Shown in pieces: positions 43,076 through 50,081 of a stretch of DNA of 54,419 nucleotides. The stretch lies in contig CALMYW010000151.1 in the NCBI GenBank assembly GCA_937873665.1, forward strand, positions 1-54,419, in the 5' to 3' direction. Below the pieces are notes generated by a model, which ran no database searches, was not told the DNA's origin, and saw only the letters and a program-made list of their open reading frames with translations. Position 1 is the first letter of the stretch. Each line of letters begins with the position of its first letter. The position numbers and the translations under genes are program-made. Origin of the DNA: an uncultured Sphingorhabdus sp. (GTDB lineage Bacteria > Pseudomonadota > Alphaproteobacteria > Sphingomonadales > Sphingomonadaceae).

Positions 43076-44531
43076 CGCGGCACTGGTCTTTGTCGCCAAA
43101 CAGAAAAATGCGCTGCGGCTGGCGGCGGTGGATGCGGCTGGGCAAGCATTGGGGCTGGCACCGGGGATGGCGCTTGCCGATGCGCGGGTGCGCGTCCCCG
43201 GCCTGATCGCGGTCGAGGCGGATGCGGCGGCGGACCGGCACTGGTTGGAGCTGCTGGCGCGCTCCTGCACCCGTTTCTCCCCGCATGTCGTGGCGCACCC
43301 TCCCGATGCCATCGCCATCGATATTGCAGGCTGCGAGCATCTGTTTGGCGATGAGGCGGGGCTGATCGAGGCGGTCTCTGATCATGTCGAGCAACGCGGG
43401 ATGACGGCGCGCATCGCCTGCGCCGTGACGGCAGAGGCCGCGCTGGCACTTGCCCGCTATGCCCGGTTGCCAGTGATGGAAGAGGCCAAGGCCATCCGCA
43501 CGCTGCCGGTTGCAGCGTTAGGCCTTGATGACGAAGCGACGCTGGGGCTGGTACGGGCGGGGCTGAAAAGCGTTGGGGCAGTTGCCGCACGGCCAAGGGC
43601 TGCGCTGGCGGCGCGCTTCGGGATAGAGGCGGTGCGTGCGCTAGAACGGCTGTTGGGGGAGGAGCATCGCCCCGGCACGCCGCTGCGCCATCAAGCCCCC
43701 TTGCGGTTCGAGCGCCGCTTTGCCGAGCCAGTTGCGCATGAGCGCGCGGTGGCAGCGGCCTTTACCGAATTGCTGGCGGAGGGTGCGCTGGTGCTGGAGG
43801 AACGCGGGCTGGGCGGGCGGCGTTTCCGGCTGGCGCTGGATCGCAGCGATGGTGCGAAACGGCAGCTCGCAATCGAAACCGGCGCGCCGACGCGCGATGC
43901 CGCGCTGGTGCTGCGGCTGTTTGACGAGCGGATCGCGTCGCTGGCCGACCCGCTCGATCCGGGCTTCGGCTATGACCGGCTGACGCTCCACATTCCGCTG
44001 GCGGAACCGCTGGCGGCGACCCAGCCTGCGCTGGACGGGACGGAGAAAGTCGACGGCCGCCTCGCCGAACTGGTCGACCGGCTAAGCACGCGGCTCGGCC
44101 CGGGGGCTATCCGGCGGTTGGTGCCGCAGGACAGCCATATCCCTGAGCAGGCGCAGCTCGCATTACCCGCCATCCACTGCCCCGCGCCGGTGCGCTGGCC
44201 CGCCCCCCGCGCAGGTGAGCCGCCGCTGCGTCCGCTCTTCCTTTTCGATCCGCCACAACCGGTCGAGGTGGTCGCCGAGGTTCCCGACGGCCCGCCGCAC
44301 CGCTTCCGCTGGAAACGCACATTGCACGAGGTGCGGCTCTATGAAGGGCCCGAGCGGATCGCTGGTGAATGGTGGAAGAAGAAGGGTGGTGAGCAGGCCG
44401 GACACGGTGGTCTGACCCGCGACTATTACCGCATAGAGGATGCGCGCGGCCGCCGCTACTGGCTATTCCGCCACGGCCTGTATGAGGAAAAGGCGCAGCC
44501 CAAATGGTACATGCATGGGCTGTTTGCATGA
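42957..44531 (+). CDS. imuB: ImuB, catalytically inactive Y-family polymerase-like protein
   Basis: A 524-residue protein from GTG 42957 (VTDASLPKRRQLALWFPF), with GGAG 7 bases upstream; the frame is open further back inside imuA. The position of the Y-family catalytic motif reads LALWFPFLPADRLR, with no DxD acidic residues, as expected for ImuB. The UmuC-like body includes PPDAIAIDIAGCEHLFGDE, where a second acidic pair is replaced. The C-terminal part has the clamp- and partner-binding extension ending PKWYMHGLFA. It bridges the beta clamp and DnaE2. The stop overlaps the dnaE2 ATG (ATGA). Confidence 0.9.
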   Translation: MTDASLPKRRQLALWFPFLPADRLRQQEPDRCVSASAPPDAALVFVAKQKNALRLAAVDAAGQALGLAPGMALADARVRVPGLIAVEADAAADRHWLELLARSCTRFSPHVVAHPPDAIAIDIAGCEHLFGDEAGLIEAVSDHVEQRGMTARIACAVTAEAALALARYARLPVMEEAKAIRTLPVAALGLDDEATLGLVRAGLKSVGAVAARPRAALAARFGIEAVRALERLLGEEHRPGTPLRHQAPLRFERRFAEPVAHERAVAAAFTELLAEGALVLEERGLGGRRFRLALDRSDGAKRQLAIETGAPTRDAALVLRLFDERIASLADPLDPGFGYDRLTLHIPLAEPLAATQPALDGTEKVDGRLAELVDRLSTRLGPGAIRRLVPQDSHIPEQAQLALPAIHCPAPVRWPAPRAGEPPLRPLFLFDPPQPVEVVAEVPDGPPHRFRWKRTLHEVRLYEGPERIAGEWWKKKGGEQAGHGGLTRDYYRIEDARGRRYWLFRHGLYEEKAQPKWYMHGLFA

Positions 44532-47500
44532 GCGGGGATTTCGCCGAGCTGGTCGCTGCGAGCAATTACAGCTTTCTGCGCGGGGTATCGCACCCGGCGG
44601 ACATGGTGTGGCGTGCGGCGCTGCTGGGGATGAGCGGTATCGGTATCGCAGACCGGAACAGTGTCGCCGGCGTCGTCCGCGCGCATGTCGCCTGGCGTGA
44701 GGTGCGCGCGCAGATGCCCGATTTCCGGCTGGTGGTGGGGGCGCGGCTGGTCTTTGCCGATGATACACCGGATATCGTCGCTTACCCAATGACCCGTCAT
44801 GGTTGGGGGCGGCTGACCCGGCTGCTCACGCTGGGTAACCGGCGCGCGGTGAAGGGGGATTGTATCCTCCATTTTGATGACCTGCTGGAACATGCAGATG
44901 AGATCGCGTTCATCGCACTCCCTCTTCGTACCTTCGCGTCTTCGCGTGAGTCCGATAAAAATTCTCACGCAAAGGCGCAAAGGCGCGAAGAAGAATACCT
45001 TTGGCAGCTAAAGAGTAAAACACCGCACCTATGGCTCGGCGCCACCATGCCACGAAGCGGGAGCGATGCGCGCAGGCTGGCTGAATTGGCCGAGTTGAGT
45101 GCGGCAACCGGCATCCCGCTGCTCGCCACCAACGATGCGCTTTATGCCACGCCAGAGGTGCGAGCACTCCACGATATCGTCACCTGCATCCGCGAAGGCA
45201 CCACGATCCAGAGCGCAGGCAGGCGGCTTCTTGCCAATGCCGAGCGGCACCTGAAATCGCCCGAGGAAATGGCCCGGCTGTTCCGCAAATATCCGAAGGC
45301 CATAGCCGCAACGCAGGATTTGCTGTCGCGCATCACCTTCACGCTCGATGATCTCAAATATGAATATCCGCACGAGCCGGTCCCGCCCGGTTGGGAACCG
45401 CAGGATTGGCTTGAGCATATGGTGATGGAGGCAGCAAACCAGCGCTTTCCCGAAGGCTTGCCCGTCCTCTGGCGCAAGACCATCGATGAGGAATTCCGCC
45501 TGATCCGCGCCAAGGGCTATGCCTATTATTTCCTCACAGTGCATGATGTGGTGCGCCATGCCCGCAGCCTTGACCCGCCTATCCTGTGCCAGGGGCGGGG
45601 GAGCGCGGCCAATTCGGTGGTCTGCTATTTGCTGGGCATCACACCGGTCGATCCGGTCGCGAACAAGCTGCTCTTCACGCGTTTCCTCTCCGAAGAACGC
45701 AACGAGCCGCCCGATATCGATGTCGATTTCGAGCATGAGCGGCGCGAGGAGGTGATGCAATATATCTATGCGCGCTATGGCCGCGAGCGTGCCGGGATCG
45801 CCGCGACCGTGATTCACTACCGCCCGCGCAGCACAATCCGCGAAGTAGGGAAAGCACTGGGGCTGACCGAGGATGTGACCGCGCGGCTCGCGAGCACCAT
45901 CTGGGGCAGCTGGGGCGGTGATGTGCCAGAGGCGCGGGTGACTGAGGCGGGGTTCGATCCCGCCAATCCCGAAATCGCACGGCTCAAAAATCTGGTCGAC
46001 CAGCTGCTCGAATTTCCCCGGCACCTCTCGCAGCATGTCGGCGGTTTCGTGCTCACCGAAGGGCGGCTGGACGAACTGGTGCCAATCCACAATGCGGCGA
46101 TGCCCGACCGCACCTTCATCGAATGGGACAAGGACGATATCGACGCGCTGGGGCTGATGAAGGTCGATGTGCTCGCGCTCGGGATGCTGACCTGCATAAG
46201 GAAGGCATTTGATATTTTGAATAAATCCCCCTCCCGCTTGCGGGAGGGGTTAGGGGAGGGGCGAGCGGAGCGAGCTTGCGCTCTCACAGGCCCTCCCCCG
46301 GCCCCTCCCGCAAGCGGGAGGGGAGAAAATCTCCTCACCCTCTCCACCATCCCCACCGAATGCCCCAAGGTTTACGCCATGCTGCAAAAGGGCGACAGCA
46401 TCGGGACATTTCAGGTCGAAAGCCGCGCGCAGATCAACATGTTGCCGCGGATGAAGCCTGCCTGCCTTTACGACCTTGTCATCCAGGTGGCGATCGTGCG
46501 GCCGGGGCCAATCCAGGGCGGGATGCTGCATCCCTATCTGCGTCGCCGCAACAAGGAGGAAGCGGTCGACTATCCCTCGCCCGCACCGCCGCACGATCCG
46601 GATGAATTGCGCGACGTCCTCGAAAAGACGCTAGGGGTTCCGCTGTTTCAGGAACAGGCGATGAAGCTTGCCATTGTCGCCGCCAATTTCACCCCTGCGC
46701 AGGCCGATGGCCTCAGGCGGGCGATGGCGACCTTTCGCAATGTCGGCACGATGCATCGCTATGAGGAGATGCTGGTCGATGGCATGGTCGCGCGTGGCTA
46801 CACCCGCGACTTTGCCGAGCGTTGCTTTGGCCAGATTAAGGGCTTTGGCGAATATGGCTTTCCCGAGAGCCATGCGCAGGCTTTTGGCTGGCTGGCCTAT
46901 GTGTCGAGTTGGCTCAAATGCCACCATCCGGCAGTCTTCACCTGTGCGCTTTTGAATTCACAACCCATGGGTTTCTACGCGCCGGCGCAACTGGTGCGCG
47001 ATGCGCAGGAACATGGGGTCGAGCTGCGCGGTGTCGATGTGAATGTGAGCGGGTGGGATAACGGGGTTGAGGCTATTAGCCCTCTCCCCTTCAGGGGAGA
47101 GGGTTGGGAGAGGGGGAGTCTGGCGACTGCTTCGCCGTCATGCCCCTCTCCGCTGCGACTAAGCGGACAAGCCGCCAAGTCTCGCTCCTCTCCCCTGAAG
47201 GAGAGAGGGGATTTCGCCCTGCGCATCGGCTTCCGCCAGATCGACGGCTTCCGTCAGGCCTGGGGAGAGGCCATCGAAGCCGCACGCTTATCCGGTCCAT
47301 TCAGCTCGATTGAGGATCTGGCCCGGCGTGCTGCCTTGCCGCCTGCCGCTTTGCGCAAGCTGGCCGATGCCGATGCCTTTGGCTCCTTGGGCAAGGGGCG
47401 GCGTGATGCGCTGTGGGAGGCGCGGCGGACTCCGGCTGACCAGTTGCCGCTCTTTGCCTTTGCCGATGCAGCGGAACTGGGGGCGGAGCCCGATGCGCAG

Positions 47501-48058
47501 CTTCCCACCATGCCGCTATCGGAAGAGGTGGTCGCCGACTACCAGATGCTGCGGCTGTCGCTGAAGGCGCATCCGATGCAGTTCCTGCGCGAGCGCTTCA
47601 CCCGAGAAGGCGTGCTGAGCTGCGCCGATACCAACGCTGCACCCGACGGGCGCAAAGTTGCCTGTGTCGGCATCGTCCTCATCCGCCAGCGGCCGGGCAA
47701 GGGCAATGCCGTATTTATCACCATTGAGGACGAAACCGGCGTGGTCAACGCGCTGCTCTGGGCGCGTGACATGGAGAAGCAACGCCGTGCGGTGATGGCA
47801 TCACGGCTGATGCGGATCGAGGGCGTGATCCAGCGCAGCAAGGAAAATGTCGTCCACCTGATGGCCAGCCGCATCATCGATTGCACCGAAAGACTAGACC
47901 ATCTCTCCGAAAGCCACCGCGCCGACCCGCAACTGGCGCGCGCCGACGAGGTCGCCCGCCCGCAGGTTCCGCGCGCATCATCCCCCCGCGCACCGGGGCG
48001 CAGCGCCGGGCATCCGCGCAATGTGCGGATATTGCCCAAGTCGCGCGATTTTCATTGA
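44528..48058 (+). CDS. dnaE2: DnaE2/ImuC error-prone DNA polymerase with three in-frame repeat insertions
   Basis: A protein of 1176 residues from ATG 44528 (MSGDFAELVAASNYSFLRG). It has a PHP domain at the N-terminus and the C-family catalytic core with GRGSAANSVVCYLLGITPVDP and PPDIDVDFEHERREEVMQYI (catalytic aspartates) near residues 355-410. The finger region has LSQHVGGFVLTEG, then FQVESRAQINMLPRM and FGEYGFPESHAQAFGWLAYVSSWLKCHHP, and an OB domain follows late (VACVGIVLIRQRPGKGNAVF). It is about 100 residues longer than usual DnaE2 (about 1050-1090). The excess lies in three stretches made of inverted repeats (44924-44990, 46225-46326, 47081-47210), all in frame and stop-free. The polymerase motifs are intact, so the gene may still work. 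Confidence 0.93.
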   Translation: MSGDFAELVAASNYSFLRGVSHPADMVWRAALLGMSGIGIADRNSVAGVVRAHVAWREVRAQMPDFRLVVGARLVFADDTPDIVAYPMTRHGWGRLTRLLTLGNRRAVKGDCILHFDDLLEHADEIAFIALPLRTFASSRESDKNSHAKAQRREEEYLWQLKSKTPHLWLGATMPRSGSDARRLAELAELSAATGIPLLATNDALYATPEVRALHDIVTCIREGTTIQSAGRRLLANAERHLKSPEEMARLFRKYPKAIAATQDLLSRITFTLDDLKYEYPHEPVPPGWEPQDWLEHMVMEAANQRFPEGLPVLWRKTIDEEFRLIRAKGYAYYFLTVHDVVRHARSLDPPILCQGRGSAANSVVCYLLGITPVDPVANKLLFTRFLSEERNEPPDIDVDFEHERREEVMQYIYARYGRERAGIAATVIHYRPRSTIREVGKALGLTEDVTARLASTIWGSWGGDVPEARVTEAGFDPANPEIARLKNLVDQLLEFPRHLSQHVGGFVLTEGRLDELVPIHNAAMPDRTFIEWDKDDIDALGLMKVDVLALGMLTCIRKAFDILNKSPSRLREGLGEGRAERACALTGPPPAPPASGRGENLLTLSTIPTECPKVYAMLQKGDSIGTFQVESRAQINMLPRMKPACLYDLVIQVAIVRPGPIQGGMLHPYLRRRNKEEAVDYPSPAPPHDPDELRDVLEKTLGVPLFQEQAMKLAIVAANFTPAQADGLRRAMATFRNVGTMHRYEEMLVDGMVARGYTRDFAERCFGQIKGFGEYGFPESHAQAFGWLAYVSSWLKCHHPAVFTCALLNSQPMGFYAPAQLVRDAQEHGVELRGVDVNVSGWDNGVEAISPLPFRGEGWERGSLATASPSCPSPLRLSGQAAKSRSSPLKERGDFALRIGFRQIDGFRQAWGEAIEAARLSGPFSSIEDLARRAALPPAALRKLADADAFGSLGKGRRDALWEARRTPADQLPLFAFADAAELGAEPDAQLPTMPLSEEVVADYQMLRLSLKAHPMQFLRERFTREGVLSCADTNAAPDGRKVACVGIVLIRQRPGKGNAVFITIEDETGVVNALLWARDMEKQRRAVMASRLMRIEGVIQRSKENVVHLMASRIIDCTERLDHLSESHRADPQLARADEVARPQVPRASSPRAPGRSAGHPRNVRILPKSRDFH
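44924..44990. repeat. Palindromic element 1 inside dnaE2
   Basis: The left arm 44924-44950 and the right arm 44964-44990 are 27-base imperfect inverted repeats (22 of 27 match), with a 13-base loop. The arms carry the TTCGCGTCTTCGCGTGAG / CTCACGCAAAGGCGC type sequence seen as dispersed intergenic repeats in sphingomonads. It is translated as TFASSRESDKNSHAKAQRRE within the DnaE2 PHP region. Confidence 0.85.
46225..46326. repeat. Palindromic element 2 inside dnaE2
   Basis: The 36-base arms 46225-46260 and 46291-46326 are near-perfect inverted repeats around a 30-base centre. Each arm also contains its own palindrome CTCCCGCTTGCGGGAG (46231-46246 and its mirror). Translation gives SPSRLREGLGEGRAERACA and following residues between KAFDILNK and LSTIPTE, where ordinary DnaE2 proteins have only a few residues. 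Confidence 0.88.
47081..47210. repeat. Palindromic element 3 inside dnaE2
   Basis: CCTCTCCCCTTCAGGGGAGA begins a palindrome at 47081-47102, and its counterpart CCTCTCCCCTGAAGGAGAGA lies at about 47187-47209, enclosing about 85 bases. Translation gives SPLPFRGEGWERGSLATAS through SSPLKERGDF between VDVNVSGWDNG and ALRIGFRQIDGFRQ, a join that is contiguous in other DnaE2 proteins. The arms differ in sequence from elements 1 and 2. Confidence 0.85.
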
Positions 48059-48128
48059 GTCACAGGGCAACAGCATCGCAACGTCGCCTGCAGGCTGCGC
48101 GATCAAAATCGACTATTTTTAGAAAAAC

Positions 48129-48176
48129 TGGAGCGGGCGAAGGGATTCGAACCCTCGACCCCAACCTTGGCAAGGT
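48129..48176 (-). other. attL: 3' fragment of tRNA-Gly(GCC)
   Basis: Read on the minus strand this is the anticodon-to-CCA part of a glycine tRNA: ACCTTGCCAAGGT with anticodon GCC, then the T-arm GAGGGTTCGAATCCCTT, acceptor strand CGCCCGC, discriminator T and CCA (rc TGG at 48129-48131). The 5' half is absent: beyond 48176 the sequence no longer pairs. A 3' tRNA fragment followed directly by a tyrosine integrase is the left junction of a tRNA-targeted integrative element. The restored complete tRNA should lie at the element's far end, outside this window. Confidence 0.88.
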
Positions 48177-48295
48177 AAGTACCACCGGTTTTTGAACGCC
48201 TTTGTCGTTATTACTGTTACCGGAAATCTGCCATTATGAAAACACAAGCGTTTTCAAGGTTATTGAGAGTTATTGGGGTTTTTGTGCGTTAGCAG

Positions 48296-48366
48296 TGGGG
48301 ATATAGTGGGGATGGACAAATGGTCGAAAATCGGGTATAATATTACTATACCCCACAGGATTCCCC
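48296..48366. repeat. Clustered TGGGG sites between attL and the integrase
   Basis: TGGGG occurs in direct orientation at 48296-48300 and 48306-48310 (TGGGGAT-atag-TGGGGAT). It recurs inverted as CCCCA at 48351-48355 and 48363-48367 approximately. GGGTATA (48333-48339) and TATACCC (48347-48353) form an inverted repeat with a 7-base centre over the -10 region. The arrangement fits integrase arm-type binding sites and/or an autorepression operator. Confidence 0.55.
48313..48341 (+). promoter_or_regulatory. Probable integrase promoter TGGACA-N17-TATAAT
   Basis: The -35 TGGACA is at 48313-48318 and the -10 TATAAT at 48336-48341, with an optimal 17-base spacer. It lies 79 bases upstream of the integrase ATG. 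The -10 overlaps the inverted repeat GGGTATA/TATACCC, so binding there would block transcription. Confidence 0.65.
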
Positions 48367-48419
48367 ACCGCAATTTATTTGATGGAGGAACCGAATTGAT
48401 CAAATGAAAGTTGAAGTGA

Positions 48420-49676
48420 ATGACAGAAATGAAACGCCCGATTGGCCGCCCTCGCCGCTATGCGAAGTTTGAGGAGTTCGAGGCATCTCTTCCGGCAAAG
48501 ATGACGAAGCGCCCTCAGTACTGCGATGGCATTGGAATTTTCAACGGCGCGGGTGGCGCGACAGTTTGGGTTAAACTCAGGTTGCCCAGAGGTGGCATGT
48601 ATAAAGGCCGAAGTGTGCCTCCAAGTGGATCAGTGGAGCATAAGCTCGGCAAACGCACTTCATGGGATTGGCAGCAACTCATAGAGGAACGTGACAGGCT
48701 CCAAGGACTAGCAGACCGTGGAGAGGCGCTAGAAGCGCAAGAGGTGCAAACCTTCGGCACTTATGCCCTTGAATGGCTGGAACGCAAAAAGCCCACCCTA
48801 CGAGGCTACGGAGTAACTAAGGGTCACATTGTCTCTGCACTCAACCCCTACTTTGGCAGAAAGGCACTTAACGTCATTACAGTGGCCGATCTGAATAAGT
48901 GGGTCAGCCAGCAAAGCCAATCGCTCAAGCCTGCTTCGGTCAAACGACAATTAGCGACGTTCAACGCAATTATGAATGATGCAGTCCGTAGCGGAATGAT
49001 TGAACGCAATCCATCGGAACGCGCCGACAGGATCAAAGGTGCGGATGAAGCGCGGCAGCGGACTGTAACGGGAGATGAATGGCAACAGATATTGGACGCT
49101 GTCGACCGGATTGAACGCAAGCAGGAAGAGCAAAAAGAGCTAACTCCAAAGCAGATTAGGGGTTGGCTAAAACATTATGTCGTCTGGGCCTATCATTCTG
49201 GGATGCGACGGGCCGAGATTCTCAATCTTACTTGGGATGATGTCCGGCCATTGGAGGACGACTTGACTGTGATTGAGGTGGTAAAAACCAAATCCGGCAA
49301 ACCTCGTGCCATTACCTGCACAAGCGAGATGCTGGCGATCCTACAGGCTTTGCGGAAGTTGGACCGTGTTGATGGCGATATCCGACTTTTCCCCGTCTCC
49401 ATGACAACTTTAAAGCGTGCATTGACGAACCTTTGGAAGGAGTCCGGCTTGCAGGACGTGAGACTACACGATCTTCGCAGAACACATGCCACTATGTTGA
49501 TGCAGCGCAACGTAGACCCGCGAACAATCGCCGGCAGACTTGGGCATTCTGGGACCAACATGCTTGGCAAGCATTACGCCATGTATCTGAACGATTTCGA
49601 GGCGGCTCAAGCCTTTGAGAGACCGGTGATGAACGCCAGCCGTCGACAAGCGGAGCGGAAGTCTAGTTTTGACTAG
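48420..49676 (+). CDS. int: Tyrosine-type site-specific integrase
   Basis: A 418-residue phage-type integrase. An N-terminal arm/core-binding region (residues about 95-190, WLERKKPTLRGYGVTKGHI) is followed by the catalytic domain. The catalytic residues are readable: Arg in YHSGMRRAEILNL, Lys in VVKTKSGKPRAI, HDLRRTHATMLM (His-x-x-Arg), LGHSGTNM (His) and the nucleophile Tyr in GKHYAMYL. It lies about 245 bases from the tRNA-Gly fragment, oriented into the element. It would catalyse recombination between the tRNA 3' end and the element's attP. ATG 48420 or 48429 could be used. Confidence 0.93.
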   Translation: MTEMKRPIGRPRRYAKFEEFEASLPAKMTKRPQYCDGIGIFNGAGGATVWVKLRLPRGGMYKGRSVPPSGSVEHKLGKRTSWDWQQLIEERDRLQGLADRGEALEAQEVQTFGTYALEWLERKKPTLRGYGVTKGHIVSALNPYFGRKALNVITVADLNKWVSQQSQSLKPASVKRQLATFNAIMNDAVRSGMIERNPSERADRIKGADEARQRTVTGDEWQQILDAVDRIERKQEEQKELTPKQIRGWLKHYVVWAYHSGMRRAEILNLTWDDVRPLEDDLTVIEVVKTKSGKPRAITCTSEMLAILQALRKLDRVDGDIRLFPVSMTTLKRALTNLWKESGLQDVRLHDLRRTHATMLMQRNVDPRTIAGRLGHSGTNMLGKHYAMYLNDFEAAQAFERPVMNASRRQAERKSSFD

Positions 49677-49724
49677 TTAGAGTAGCGTCCATGGCCGCTC
49701 ACTTATTGATATATCCGATTTTTA

Positions 49725-49753
49725 TTGACAAATTGATCGCTTTAGGGTATAAT
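49725..49753 (+). promoter_or_regulatory. Perfect sigma-70 consensus promoter TTGACA-N17-TATAAT
   Basis: TTGACA at 49725-49730 and TATAAT at 49748-49753 are both perfect, with a 17-base spacer. The 10-mer GGGTATAATA around the -10 also occurs at the integrase promoter (48333-48342). It should strongly transcribe the HTH and polymerase-like genes unless repressed, which is remarkable in an alphaproteobacterium. Confidence 0.8.
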
Positions 49754-49869
49754 ACTGGTATGGATTGGGGGCTTTTCCCTTTTCATAGTTCATAACAATC
49801 AGAGCCAATGCACCGTTCGGAGACCGCTTCGCAACGGTGTTGAAACTCGTCCGCAACAAAGGAGACTCA

Positions 49870-50070
49870 ATGACTATTGAACCCGCATTTTTTACCGACA
49901 AAGACGTTGCCAGAAGGCTGAATCTCTCTCCAAGCTGGGTGCGGGGGCAACGACATAAACGCCGACAAGGTCTACCGCATATTCTGCAAGTAGACGCTCG
50001 ATACATCGGCTCATGCCCTCGCTATGTCAAAGCTGAGATTGACGCATTCATCGATGCGATTGCTGGTTGA
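49870..50070 (+). CDS. Small helix-turn-helix protein, AlpA/excisionase-like
   Basis: A 66-residue protein from ATG 49870 (MTIEPAFFTDKDVARRLNLS), with AAGGAG just upstream. The winged-helix MerR-like pattern FFTDKDVARRLNLSPSWVRGQRHKR, then LPHILQVDARYIGSCPRYVKAEIDAFI, is typical of AlpA-type regulators and recombination directionality factors. It lies between the integrase and the polymerase-like gene and probably controls excision or the downstream gene. Its stop overlaps a TTG start of the next frame. Confidence 0.8.
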   Translation: MTIEPAFFTDKDVARRLNLSPSWVRGQRHKRRQGLPHILQVDARYIGSCPRYVKAEIDAFIDAIAG

Positions 50071-50081
50071 AAACGTTAGAA

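Noticed and set aside
42406..43596. 396-codon minus-strand frame opposite imuA/imuB
   Set aside because: Pro/Arg/Ser-rich antisense artefact of high GC; imuA and imuB are unmistakable on the other strand.
46225..46326. Transcription terminator inside dnaE2
   Set aside because: The hairpin is strong, but there is no U-tract and the gene continues with conserved domains beyond it. A translated repeat explains it better.
48129..48176. Functional tRNA gene
   Set aside because: Only the anticodon-to-3' part is present. The 5' acceptor strand and D-arm are missing, so it is an attachment-site fragment.
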